The position numbers and the translations under genes are program-made. From Dongia_A sp035695765 (GTDB lineage Bacteria; Pseudomonadota; Alphaproteobacteria; Dongiales; Dongiaceae): a stretch of DNA of 64,000 bases. Positions 17,151 to 25,266 of the stretch are shown piece after piece; positions within the stretch are counted from its first letter, which is position 1; each line of letters begins with the position of its first letter. Location of the stretch: assembly GCA_035695765.1 (NCBI GenBank), contig DASRRI010000088.1, positions 62,001 to 126,000 of the forward strand, read 5' to 3'. The notes beneath the pieces were generated by a model. The model was not told where the DNA came from and did not search any database. It saw nothing but the letters and a program-made list of their open reading frames with translations.

Positions 17151-18065
17151 CTAACCCAGCACCTGGTGAGCCGAACGCACGATATTGCTTGGAAGCGACA
17201 GCTCCATTTGCCGCGCCGTGTTCAAGTTGACGATCAGTTCGGGCTGCCGAACGTATTGGACAGGAATATCACCGGCGTCGGTCCCTCTCAGGACCCTATC
17301 GACCTGGCCCGCCATTCGACGCGCGGCAGCCGCGAGGCTTGTGCCATACGCCACCAGCGGGGCATATCGCGCGTGGTCCCTGCCGAAGACTGCCGGAAGC
17401 CGGGCAGCGGTCGCCAGCCGAACGATTGCTGCTCCATAGGTCGTGGTGCGCGGCACCTCCAAGCATAGAAGTGCCTCGGAACCGGCGGCCGTGAAGTCGG
17501 CGAAAGCCGGCTCGAGATCATCCTCGCCTTTCAGGAGGGAGATGTGCGCGTCCAGGCCTTCCGCTACCGCGGTCGCCTTCGAAAGATTTGGCAGGATATT
17601 CGGGACGCCGGCATCGCCCAGAACCGCCAAACGGCGCAATCCAGGCACCACGTCTTTCAGGATTTGGATCTGCACGCCGATCTGGTGCGGATCGAAACTC
17701 GTGCATCCGGTCGTCCGTCCGCCTGGCCTCTCCACATTATCGATCATTCCTGCCGCGAGGGGATCCAGCACGATGGCGAAGACGATTGGCAGGTCCGGAG
17801 CCGCCTTGCGCGCCGCCCAGTACGTCACAGCGCCAATGACCACTATGACCTCCGCACGGCACTGGACGAGCTCGGCTGCAAGCGCCGGCAGATCATCCAG
17901 GCGGCCATCGGCGAAGCGCGCTTCGAGCCGGACAGTCTTGCCGTCCTGGTAGCCAAGCTCCTGCATCTGCTCGCTGAAGGCCGCGAAGCTTGGATATGTC
18001 TTGTCCCCCGCCAGCAGCACGCCAACAACGGGCAAGCCAGGCTGCCGTGCGGGGTCGGCGTCCAT
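17151..18065 (-). CDS. ABC_sub_bind (TrpX-like) solute-binding protein without visible signal peptide
   Basis: The 304-residue protein has the type I periplasmic-binding fold of PF04392. Segments include VVGVLLAGDKTYPSFAAFSEQMQELGYQDGKTV, read across the junction, then VIVVIGAVTYWAARKA, DPLAAGMIDNVERPGG and a C-terminal LIVNLNTARQ motif. These are the hallmarks of the tryptophan/tyrosine-type binding family, which is amplified in Alphaproteobacteria. The N terminus, MDADPARQPGLP, shows no signal sequence, and no permease or ATPase is adjacent. It starts 12 bp after the carbonic anhydrase stop codon and is likely cotranscribed with it. The longer open frame upstream is the carbonic anhydrase read out of frame. 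The ligand is unknown. Confidence 0.75.
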   Translation of the reverse strand: MDADPARQPGLPVVGVLLAGDKTYPSFAAFSEQMQELGYQDGKTVRLEARFADGRLDDLPALAAELVQCRAEVIVVIGAVTYWAARKAAPDLPIVFAIVLDPLAAGMIDNVERPGGRTTGCTSFDPHQIGVQIQILKDVVPGLRRLAVLGDAGVPNILPNLSKATAVAEGLDAHISLLKGEDDLEPAFADFTAAGSEALLCLEVPRTTTYGAAIVRLATAARLPAVFGRDHARYAPLVAYGTSLAAAARRMAGQVDRVLRGTDAGDIPVQYVRQPELIVNLNTARQMELSLPSNIVRSAHQVLG

Positions 18066-18076
18066 GACTCCGAGCT

Positions 18077-18736
18077 CTAGAAACCGATCTCGCCGCTGAC
18101 CCGCGGCAAGTGATAGATCGGCTCGGTGGCGTGGGCGCTGTCGATGGTGAAGCCGAGATCCTTCAGCAGCCCGTCCGCGATCGCGTAGATCCAGCCGTGG
18201 ACGGCGAGCTCCCGCCCCTCCCGCCAGGCGTTCTGCACGATGCTGGTATGGCAGATGTTCAAGACCTGCTGGCGCACGTTGATCTCGCACAGCAGGTTCA
18301 GGCGTTTTTCCTGGTCCGGCTCGGCATCCAGCGCCTCCTTGTTGGCTGCATAAACGTCCTTGATCTTGCGCAGCCAGTTGTCGATGAGGCCGAATTCCTG
18401 CCGCTCGACCGCCGCACGCACGCCGCCGCAGCCATAGTGCCCGACCACCATCACGTGCCGGACCTTGAGCACGTTGATGGCGAACTCCAGCACCGACATC
18501 AAGTTGGTGTCGATGTTGTGCACCAGGTTGGCGATGTTGCGGTGGACGAACAGCTCGCCAGGCGCCATCCCCATCAGCTCGTTGGCCGGCACGCGGGCAT
18601 CGGAGCAGCCGATCCAAAGGTATTCCGGGGCCTGCTGCTTGGCCAGCCGGGCGAAGAATTCCGGGTCGCGGTCCTTGACGGATTTCGCCCAGGCGCGGTT
18701 CCGCTCGAACAGGCGCTGCAATCCTGGATCATCCAT
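18077..18736 (-). CDS. beta-class carbonic anhydrase
   Basis: The 219-residue enzyme interconverts CO2 and bicarbonate. The zinc ligands are visible: C44 in the CSDARVP motif (with the D46/R48 dyad), H100 and C103 in GHYGCGG. The MAPGELFVHRNIANLV segment also fits the beta class (Can/CynT). The start at 18736 gives the standard N terminus; the longer upstream frame is a shadow of yciB. The gene is divergent from yciB with 66 bp between starts and is followed by the TrpX-like gene. Confidence 0.95.
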   Translation of the reverse strand: MDDPGLQRLFERNRAWAKSVKDRDPEFFARLAKQQAPEYLWIGCSDARVPANELMGMAPGELFVHRNIANLVHNIDTNLMSVLEFAINVLKVRHVMVVGHYGCGGVRAAVERQEFGLIDNWLRKIKDVYAANKEALDAEPDQEKRLNLLCEINVRQQVLNICHTSIVQNAWREGRELAVHGWIYAIADGLLKDLGFTIDSAHATEPIYHLPRVSGEIGF

Positions 18737-18802
18737 TCTCGTCCTCCACCTGCGCGGTTCGGCGACCTTGCCACCCCAGCCGCCAACCGTTATGGGAGAT
18801 GG

Positions 18803-19363
18803 ATGAAGAACACGCAACCCGCTTGGGTAAAACCGGTGGTCGAAATAGGGCCGCTGGTGGTCTTTTTCGCCTCCTACAAGTTCGGCGGCTTCATGGTGTC
18901 GACTGCGGCCGTGATCGCGGCGACGGTCATCGCTGCCACCGTCAGCTATGTGATGATTCGCAAGATCCCGCCGATGCTGTGGGTCACGCTGGTGGTGGTC
19001 GTGGTGTTCGGTGGGCTGACCCTGGCGACCGGCAACCAGACCTTTTTCTACATGAAGCCGACTATCGTCATGGCGTTCTTCGCCGTGGTGCTGTTTGGCG
19101 GCCTGCTGCTCGGCCGGCCCTTGCTCAAGCCGTTGATGGCGTCGGCGCTGGAGCTCGACGATGCCGGCTGGCGCAAGCTCACCGCGCGCTTTGCGATCTT
19201 CTTCGCGTCGGTCGCGGTCCTGAACGAGATCATCTGGCGCACCCAGCCGGAGCATATCTGGGTGGATTTCAAGGCCTTCGGCATCCTAGGCCTCAACGTC
19301 GTTTTCATCCTCTCGCAATTCCCGCTGATCAAGCGGCACCAGCCGAAATCGCCGGCAGACTGA
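18803..19363 (+). CDS. yciB: YciB/septation protein A inner-membrane protein
   Basis: The 186-residue integral membrane protein has five hydrophobic segments and the family signatures EIGPLVVFFASYKFGG, TLATGNQTFFYMKPT and FKAFGILGLNVVFILSQFPL. YciB/IspA is involved in envelope synthesis and cell division in Proteobacteria. The start at 18803 has GGGAGATGG immediately upstream. Its stop codon is one base from the stop of the minus-strand micro-ORF that follows. Confidence 0.93.
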   Translation: MKNTQPAWVKPVVEIGPLVVFFASYKFGGFMVSTAAVIAATVIAATVSYVMIRKIPPMLWVTLVVVVVFGGLTLATGNQTFFYMKPTIVMAFFAVVLFGGLLLGRPLLKPLMASALELDDAGWRKLTARFAIFFASVAVLNEIIWRTQPEHIWVDFKAFGILGLNVVFILSQFPLIKRHQPKSPAD

Positions 19364-19364
19364 C

Positions 19365-19472
19365 TTATGGCTTGATCTCGATCGGCATGTCGACGGCGCC
19401 ATCGTCGGCCTTGGCGCCGAAGACGACCAGAGCTGCGGCCGCAATCAACGAGAGGATTCTGTGCATCAGCAT
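19365..19472 (-). CDS. 35-residue exported peptide (candidate small protein)
   Basis: This short ORF has a well-formed signal-peptide-like N terminus (MHRILSLIAAAALVVFGAKA) and a residual tail of about 13 residues (DDGAVDMPIEIKP). GGGAG lies about seven bases upstream of the ATG at 19472, and a second in-frame ATG is at 19466. It is tail-to-tail with yciB, sharing the one-base gap. It is unrelated to known families as far as I can tell. The ribosome site, the signal architecture and the avoidance of overlap support a real gene. Confidence 0.5.
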   Translation of the reverse strand: MLMHRILSLIAAAALVVFGAKADDGAVDMPIEIKP

Positions 19473-19607
19473 AGGGGCTCCCTGGTTGCACCTTTCTGCT
19501 TGAAAATCATGGCGAAAGCCGGCGATTTAAGTCCTTTGGCGGGGTGGACGGGGCGCCCCGCAGGCGGTACAGTTTTCTCCTTAATCGCATTGGCGGGATT
19601 CGACCGG

Positions 19608-20150
19608 ATGCGCAACGCCATCACGTGGGTCGACGAGACGGACATTACGGACCGTCTGCTCGGCCAAACCGAGGTTACGTCCGGCATGATCGTGCGCATG
19701 GCCGATTATCTTGCGCGCAAGCGCGGCGACCGTGCGTTGCCTTCTCGCGCTGACATCGATCCGACCGAGATCCGCGAATTCCTGCCCTATGTCGTGCTGG
19801 TTGATATCCAGGCTGAGCCGCTGCAGGTCTATTACCGGCTGGTCGGCACGCGCATCGCGGAATTCTATGGCGAGTTCACCGGCACCTGGATGCATGACCG
19901 GCCGATCAGCGACGCCTATCGCCAAATAGCCGAAAACATCTACCGCACGTTGATCGAAACCAAGGCGCCGGTCTATGGCATCACCGAGATGCGCACCCGC
20001 TCGGACGCGATGGTGTCGTACGAATGGGGCTATTTCCCGCTCTCGAATGATGGCGTGAACGTGACCGGCGGACTGGAGATCGAATCCCCCGACCGCCGCG
20101 TGATCGGCGTCGCGCCCGATCTCGCCGACACATACGTGCGGCGCGGCTGA
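19608..20150 (+). CDS. PAS_5 domain protein
   Basis: The 180-residue cytosolic protein is made up of a single PAS_5 domain (PF07310). It shows LARKRGDRALPSRADIDPTE, FLPYVVLVDIQ and VYYRLVGTRIAEFYGEFTG. These proteins are widespread in Alphaproteobacteria and lack an output domain, so the signalling partner is unknown. The start at 19608 begins the conserved region; sequence further upstream is not family-like and overlaps the exported-peptide gene. Confidence 0.82.
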   Translation: MRNAITWVDETDITDRLLGQTEVTSGMIVRMADYLARKRGDRALPSRADIDPTEIREFLPYVVLVDIQAEPLQVYYRLVGTRIAEFYGEFTGTWMHDRPISDAYRQIAENIYRTLIETKAPVYGITEMRTRSDAMVSYEWGYFPLSNDGVNVTGGLEIESPDRRVIGVAPDLADTYVRRG

Positions 20151-20183
20151 CACGCCTCCCGCTTTCCTGCTATCGAGACGCTC

Positions 20184-20543
20184 ATGAGTCCGGAACAGAT
20201 CGCCGCTGACTTTGTAACCCGCTGGGCGCGCGCCTGGAGCGATGAAGGGCCAGCGGCGGCCACGCGGCTCTACACGTCCGACAGCATGCTGGTCGGTGGT
20301 GTAACAGCAATCGGCCGATCGCAGATCGAGACGGCACTGACCGCGCTGTTCAATCAGGGCTGGGCCAGCATTGATATCAAGGTCACGCATGCACGCGCGG
20401 TCAACGGAATGGTGCTGGTCGCCAGCGATTTCACGGCGACCGGCTCAGGCCCGAATGCCGGAAAGACGCTCGCCGGCCGATCCACACATGCGCTGACGCA
20501 AATCGACGGCGCATGGCTGTCGGTGATGCACACGGCGGCTTGA
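20184..20543 (+). CDS. SnoaL-like/NTF2-fold small protein
   Basis: The 119-residue protein has an alpha+beta NTF2-like (SnoaL/DUF4440) pattern: an N-terminal helix (QIAADFVTRWARAWSDEG), a DSMLVGG strand, and a final strand with a TQIDGAWLSVMHTA signature. Members are polyketide cyclases, ketosteroid isomerases or stress proteins of unknown role. It lies 33 bp after the PAS_5 gene in the same orientation and is probably cotranscribed. It is convergent with glpK. Confidence 0.75.
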   Translation: MSPEQIAADFVTRWARAWSDEGPAAATRLYTSDSMLVGGVTAIGRSQIETALTALFNQGWASIDIKVTHARAVNGMVLVASDFTATGSGPNAGKTLAGRSTHALTQIDGAWLSVMHTAA

Positions 20544-20549
20544 GCCGCC

Positions 20550-22025
20550 TCAGCTCTGAACCCGCTTCACCGCTGCGCGCCAACCGGCATAGAGCTGCTC
20601 GCGCTGCTGATCCTTCATCATGGGCCTGAAGACGCGGTCGCTCTGCCAGTTGCTGGCCACTTCCTCGACGGACTTGAACAGTCCCACGCCGAGCCCCGCG
20701 CACATCGCGGCACCCAGCGCAGTCGTCTCCGTCACCACCGGCCGTTCGACCGGCACGTTGAGAATGTCGGCCAGGAACTGCATCACCCAGTCGTTGCGCA
20801 CCATGCCGCCATCGACGCGCAGCTGGCTAGTCACTGCGCCAGCGTCGCCTGCCATTGCGGTCATCAGGTCACGGGTCTGGTAACACACAGCCTCGAGCGC
20901 CGAGCGCACGATCTCCGCGATGCCGGTGTCGCGCGTGAGGCCGAGGATCGCGCCGCGCGCGGTCGGGTCCCAGTAGGGTGCGCCGAGCCCTGTGAAAGCC
21001 GGCACCAGATAGACGCCATTGGTGCCCGCGATGGAGCGCGCCAGGGCTTCGGTCTCGCCCGCCTGATGGATCAGCTTCAGTCCGTCGCGCAGCCATTGCA
21101 CGGCAGCGCCGGCCACGAAAATGCTGCCCTCGTTGGCGTAGGCGAGCTGGCCTTTGATCTTGTAGGCCACTGTGGTCAGCAGGCGGTTCTTCGAAGCCAC
21201 CGCCTTGCTGCCGGTATTGAGCAGCGCAAAGCAGCCGGTTCCATAGGTGCTCTTGATCATACCCGGCTGGAAGCAGGCCTGTCCGATCAAGGCTGCCTGT
21301 TGGTCGCCGGCGATACCCGCGATCGGCAAGGAGGTTCCAATGGACTCCGTCGTACTGGTGCCGAACTCATCGGCACATTCTAGCACCTTCGGCAGCATGC
21401 TCTTCGGCACCTTGAAGAGCGCCAGCAGTTCTTCGTCCCAATCCATCGTATGGATGTTGAACAGCATGGTGCGGCAGGCGTTGGTGACGTCGGTCGCATG
21501 CACCTTGCCGCCGGTGAGGCGCCACAGCACGAAGCTGTCGATGGTGCCCATGGCAAGCTCGCCACGCTCGGCCGCTTCCTGCGCGCCCGGCACGTTGTCG
21601 AGCATCCAGCGCACTTTGGTGGCGGAGAAATAGGAATCGATCAGCAAACCCGCCTTGGCCTGGATCTTGGGCTCCCAGCCCTGGTCGATCAGCTGGCGGC
21701 AGAGCGGCGCGCCGCGGCGGTCCTGCCACACGATGGCATTGTGGATCGCCTTGCCGGTCTTGCGGTTCCACACCAGTGCGGTTTCGCGCTGGTTGGTGAT
21801 GCCGATGGCGCGCACGCTGCCGGCCGGGCGCTTCGCCATGGCCTCGCGGCAGACCTGCCGGACAGCGCGCCAGATCTCTTCAGGATCGTGTTCGACCCAG
21901 CCGGCCTGGGGGAAAATCTGCGGCAGCTCTTTCTGCGCGATCGCCTGCTGCTCGCCCTTGAGGTCGAACAGGATGGCGCGCGTCGACGTCGTGCCCTGGT
22001 CGATCGAGAGAATGAAATCCGGCAT
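20550..22025 (-). CDS. glpK: glycerol kinase
   Basis: The 491-residue FGGY kinase phosphorylates glycerol to glycerol 3-phosphate. The N-terminal ATP-binding loop SIDQGTTSTRAILFD and the later FTGLGAPYWDPTARGAILGL motif are diagnostic. ITNQRET and the conserved VDGGMVRND segment are also present. The start at 22025 gives the canonical N terminus. It begins seven bp after the upp stop, so it appears to be the second gene of an upp-glpK transcript; no glpF or glpD is nearby. Confidence 0.96.
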   Translation of the reverse strand: MPDFILSIDQGTTSTRAILFDLKGEQQAIAQKELPQIFPQAGWVEHDPEEIWRAVRQVCREAMAKRPAGSVRAIGITNQRETALVWNRKTGKAIHNAIVWQDRRGAPLCRQLIDQGWEPKIQAKAGLLIDSYFSATKVRWMLDNVPGAQEAAERGELAMGTIDSFVLWRLTGGKVHATDVTNACRTMLFNIHTMDWDEELLALFKVPKSMLPKVLECADEFGTSTTESIGTSLPIAGIAGDQQAALIGQACFQPGMIKSTYGTGCFALLNTGSKAVASKNRLLTTVAYKIKGQLAYANEGSIFVAGAAVQWLRDGLKLIHQAGETEALARSIAGTNGVYLVPAFTGLGAPYWDPTARGAILGLTRDTGIAEIVRSALEAVCYQTRDLMTAMAGDAGAVTSQLRVDGGMVRNDWVMQFLADILNVPVERPVVTETTALGAAMCAGLGVGLFKSVEEVASNWQSDRVFRPMMKDQQREQLYAGWRAAVKRVQS

Positions 22026-22032
22026 TGTGCCC

Positions 22033-22686
22033 TCACTTCGTGCCGAACAGGCGATCGCCTGCATCGCCCAGGCCCGGGACGATATAGGCATTCTCGTTCA
22101 GATGTGAATCTAGAGCCGCGGCGTAGACTGGGATCTTCGGATGCGCCTTATGGAATACACGCACGCCTTCCGGCGCTGCCACCAGCACCATCATGCGGAT
22201 ATTGTCGTCGCTGACGCCGCGCTTGTTCAGCGTGCCCACTGCGGCGACCGCGGAGTGCCCTGTCGCCAGCATCGGGTCCACCAGGATAAAGATGCGCCCC
22301 TCTGGATCGGGCAGCTTCACGAAATATTCGACCGGCTGCTTCGTCACGTGATCGCGATAGAGACCGATATGGCCGACCCGCGCCGGCGGGATCAGCTCGA
22401 TCAGCCCGTCCGCCATGCCGAGCCCGGCGCGCAGGATCGGCACCACCGCGATCTTCTTGCCGAGCAGCGTCGGTGCGTCGAACGTCGTCAGCGGCGTCTC
22501 GATCGGCACCGTCGTCATCGGCAGGCTGCGCGTGATCTCGTAGCCCATCAGCAGCGAGATCTCTTTGAGCAGCTGCCGGAACAGGATGGTCGGCGTATTC
22601 TTGTCGCGCATCATGCTGAGCTTATGTCGGATCAGCGGGTGATCCATCACGAACAGCTGCGGAAACTCCGGATAGGTCATCGGCAT
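22033..22686 (-). CDS. upp: uracil phosphoribosyltransferase
   Basis: The 217-residue salvage enzyme makes UMP from uracil and PRPP. The PRPP-binding loop VDPMLATGHSAVAAV and the uracil-binding C-terminal tail IVPGLGDAGDRLFGTK are present, as is the VPILRAGLGMADG segment. It is upstream of glpK in one transcription unit. It is 17-30 kb from the pyrimidine catabolism genes and competes with them for uracil. No RutR-like site is visible upstream. Confidence 0.95.
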   Translation of the reverse strand: MPMTYPEFPQLFVMDHPLIRHKLSMMRDKNTPTILFRQLLKEISLLMGYEITRSLPMTTVPIETPLTTFDAPTLLGKKIAVVPILRAGLGMADGLIELIPPARVGHIGLYRDHVTKQPVEYFVKLPDPEGRIFILVDPMLATGHSAVAAVGTLNKRGVSDDNIRMMVLVAAPEGVRVFHKAHPKIPVYAAALDSHLNENAYIVPGLGDAGDRLFGTK

Positions 22687-22789
22687 GGAGCGCCCCTGTT
22701 GATCTGATTTTTGTCGGCGGCCATGGCCGCCTTTGCGGCGCAGATTACGGACGCCGGGGGAGCGGTTCAAGCCGAATGGACAGGCTGCT

Positions 22790-23791
22790 CTAAATGACCT
22801 GGAAACCGTGCTTGTACGGGTCGCGGTCGTCGATGAAAATCGTGTTGTAGCCGGTGATGCGGGCCCAGCCTTCGACCGAGGGCACGATCGCCTCGTAATT
22901 GCCGACCTTGGCCGCCTCTTTCACGCGGCCCTTAAACAAGCTGCCGATGATGCTTTCGTGCACGAAGCTGTCGCCAACCTTGAGCTTGCCCTTGGCGGCC
23001 AGCTGCGCCATGCGCGCCGAGGTGCCTGTGCCGCAAGGCGAGCGGTCGATCGCCTTGTCGCCGTAGAATACGGCATTGCGCGCATCTGCGCCGGCGGCCT
23101 TGGGCGCGCCCGTCCACAAGATGTGGCTGAGGCCCTTGATCGTGGGATTCTCAGGGTGCTGGAATGTGTATCTGGCGTTCAGGTTCTGGCGCAGAACGGG
23201 GCTCATCTGGACCAGTTGCCCCGCCGTGAAATCCGCCATGTCGCGATAGCCAGCCTGTGGCTCAACGATGGCATAGAAATTCCCGCCATAGGCCACGTCC
23301 ACCTTGATCGTGCCGATGCCAGGGCACTCCGCTTCCAGCCCCGCCGAATGCAGGAACCCCGGCACGTTGGTCAGGCGCACGGATTCGACGTATTCGCCCT
23401 TCTGCTCATATTCCGCGATCACAAGGCCTGCCGGCGTTTCCAGCCGCAGCACGCCGGGAGTCTTGGGGCGCACTAGTCCCTGCTCCACCGCGACCGTCAC
23501 GGTGCCGATGGTGCCGTGCCCGCACATCGGCAGGCAACCGGAGGTCTCGATGAACAGGATGCCGATGTCGCAATCTGGCCGTGTCGGCGGATAGAGGATG
23601 CTGCCCGACATCATGTCGTGGCCGCGCGGCTCGAACATGAGGCCCGTGCGGATCCAGTCGAATTCGGCGAGGAAATGCTGGCGCCTTTCGCTCATGCTGG
23701 CGCCGGCGAGCTGCGGTCCGCCACCCATCACGACGCGGACGGGATTGCCGCAGGTATGCGCATCGACGCAGCTGAAGGTGAATTTCGCCAT
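22790..23791 (-). CDS. proline racemase-family 4-hydroxyproline 2-epimerase
   Basis: The 333-residue cofactor-independent epimerase (PF05544) interconverts trans-4-hydroxy-L-proline and cis-4-hydroxy-D-proline, or catalyses a related reaction. Both catalytic cysteines are visible, in MCGHGT and SPCGTGTSA, so it is an epimerase rather than the Thr-containing 3-hydroxyproline dehydratase type. The usual hydroxyproline partners (D-amino-acid oxidase, deaminase, KGSA dehydrogenase) are not adjacent. It is monocistronic or cotranscribed with mscL, 61 bp upstream. Confidence 0.9.
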   Translation of the reverse strand: MAKFTFSCVDAHTCGNPVRVVMGGGPQLAGASMSERRQHFLAEFDWIRTGLMFEPRGHDMMSGSILYPPTRPDCDIGILFIETSGCLPMCGHGTIGTVTVAVEQGLVRPKTPGVLRLETPAGLVIAEYEQKGEYVESVRLTNVPGFLHSAGLEAECPGIGTIKVDVAYGGNFYAIVEPQAGYRDMADFTAGQLVQMSPVLRQNLNARYTFQHPENPTIKGLSHILWTGAPKAAGADARNAVFYGDKAIDRSPCGTGTSARMAQLAAKGKLKVGDSFVHESIIGSLFKGRVKEAAKVGNYEAIVPSVEGWARITGYNTIFIDDRDPYKHGFQVI

Positions 23792-23852
23792 CGTTCTGCC
23801 AGCCGTCAGGTCCGGCCGTTATCTGCCTCAATTGGATACAATATGCAATAGC

Positions 23853-24272
23853 TCAACGGCCTTGCTTGAGCGCATCCCGGATCTCCATCAGCAGCTTCTC
23901 GCTGGCCGTTGGCGCCGGGGGCTCGGCCGGGGCGGCCGCCTCCTGCTTCCGGAACCGGTTGACCTGCTTCACCAGGATGAACACCGCGAAGGCCACGATC
24001 AGGAAATTGATGATCGCGTTCAGGAACACGCCATAATTGACGGTGACCGCGCCGGCATCCTGGGCTGCTTTCAGCGAAGGAAAATCGTCGCCCTTCAGCA
24101 CGATGAAGAAGTTCGAGAAATCGATGCCGTTCATGATGTAGCCGATCGGCGGCATGATGATGTCTTTGACGAGGGAGTTCACAACTGAGGTGAATGCGGC
24201 GCCGATGATGATGCCGACGGCGAGGTCAATGACATTGCCGCGCACGGCAAATTCCCGGAATTCCTTCAGCAT
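23853..24272 (-). CDS. mscL: large-conductance mechanosensitive channel
   Basis: The 139-residue channel subunit has the amphipathic N terminus MLKEFREFAVRGNV, TM1 (DLAVGIIIGAAFTSVVNSL) and the periplasmic loop. TM2 (AIINFLIVAFAVFILVKQVN) and a Pro/Ala-rich C-terminal bundle follow. It opens under membrane tension to release solutes. I chose the Met at 24272 because AGGGG lies nine bases upstream; the Met at 24281 is too close to that site. Confidence 0.95.
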   Translation of the reverse strand: MLKEFREFAVRGNVIDLAVGIIIGAAFTSVVNSLVKDIIMPPIGYIMNGIDFSNFFIVLKGDDFPSLKAAQDAGAVTVNYGVFLNAIINFLIVAFAVFILVKQVNRFRKQEAAAPAEPPAPTASEKLLMEIRDALKQGR

Positions 24273-24432
24273 GGCGTCCATCCCCTGAACGTGGCCTCGA
24301 CCAGCAGTTTGGGTGCTTTCCTTGGCCAATCGCAAGCAATTTCCGGCATTTACCGGCCACTCTTGATGCCGGATGCCGAAGCCGCCATGCTAGGCGGTAC
24401 CTACTGACCACATCACCGGCACCAGCCGCTTC

Positions 24433-25266
24433 ATGAATTCTGCAGACCAGCTTTCATCCTCCCAAGCCGGCAAGGCGCTGTTCCGCCTCGATGGCAAGGT
24501 GTGCCTGGTGACCGGCGGCGCCGGCCATTTGGGCGCCGCCATGTCGACGGGCCTGGCGGAAGCCGGCGGTCATGTCTGCATCCTGGGGCGCACTCAGGCG
24601 TCGCTGAGCAATCTGGCGCAGCGCCTGACCGACCGCGGCCTGTCGGCGGAAGCGATCACCAGCGACGTCACCATGGCGGAAGACATCAAGTCCCTGGTTG
24701 CCGACCTGAAGAAGCGCCACGGCAAGCTGAATGTCCTTATCAATAACGCCTATGCCGGGCGGCCCGGTGTGATGGGCAACAGCAAAGCCAGCGATTATAT
24801 CGACGCGATCGAGGTCGCGGTGGCTGCGGCGGCGGAGCTGGTCAACGCCGCCGGCACTCTGCTCAGCAATGCGGTCAAGGCGAACGGCGATGCCTCGATC
24901 ATCAACATCGCCTCGATGTATGGGATGGTGAGTCCGGACCCGCGGATCTACGGGCAATCCGGCATGAACAACCCGCCGCATTACGGCGCGGCCAAGGCTG
25001 CCTTGCTGCAATATACCCGCTATGCCGCCGTCCATCTGGCGCCGCAGGGCATCAGGGTCAACGCCATCAGCCCCGGCCCCTTCCCGCCGGAGACCGCCCA
25101 ACAGCGCGATCCCGCCTTTGCCGCCGCTCTGACCCAGAAGGTGCCGATGGGACGCCTCGGAAAGCCGGAGGACCTGGCAGGCGCAGCGGTGTTCCTGGCG
25201 AGTTCCGCCTCGCGCTTCGTCACCGGCGCCAATCTGCCGGTCGATGGCGGCTGGACCGTGTGGTGA
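24433..25266 (+). CDS. short-chain dehydrogenase/reductase (PtmA-like position)
   Basis: The 277-residue SDR has the NAD(P) motif TGGAGHLGAAMSTGLAEAG, the NNAYAG motif, a Ser of IASMYGM and the catalytic YGAAK. It ends with ...TGANLPVDGGWTVW, so it is a full classical SDR. It lies directly upstream of the cytidylyltransferase/aldo-keto reductase gene and overlaps it by several bases, at the head of the pseudaminic acid genes. Campylobacter PtmA is an SDR in the same kind of nonulosonic acid context. A role in modifying the sugar precursor or its product is inferred. Confidence 0.85.
   Translation: MNSADQLSSSQAGKALFRLDGKVCLVTGGAGHLGAAMSTGLAEAGGHVCILGRTQASLSNLAQRLTDRGLSAEAITSDVTMAEDIKSLVADLKKRHGKLNVLINNAYAGRPGVMGNSKASDYIDAIEVAVAAAAELVNAAGTLLSNAVKANGDASIINIASMYGMVSPDPRIYGQSGMNNPPHYGAAKAALLQYTRYAAVHLAPQGIRVNAISPGPFPPETAQQRDPAFAAALTQKVPMGRLGKPEDLAGAAVFLASSASRFVTGANLPVDGGWTVW

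Noticed and set aside
18066..18617. N-terminal extension of the TrpX-like protein
   Set aside because: The extension is carbonic anhydrase sequence read in another frame; only the part from 18065 has family similarity.
22715..22730. 16-bp perfect palindrome upstream of upp as terminator
   Set aside because: No T run follows on either strand at the right distance; it may just be a GC-rich coincidence.
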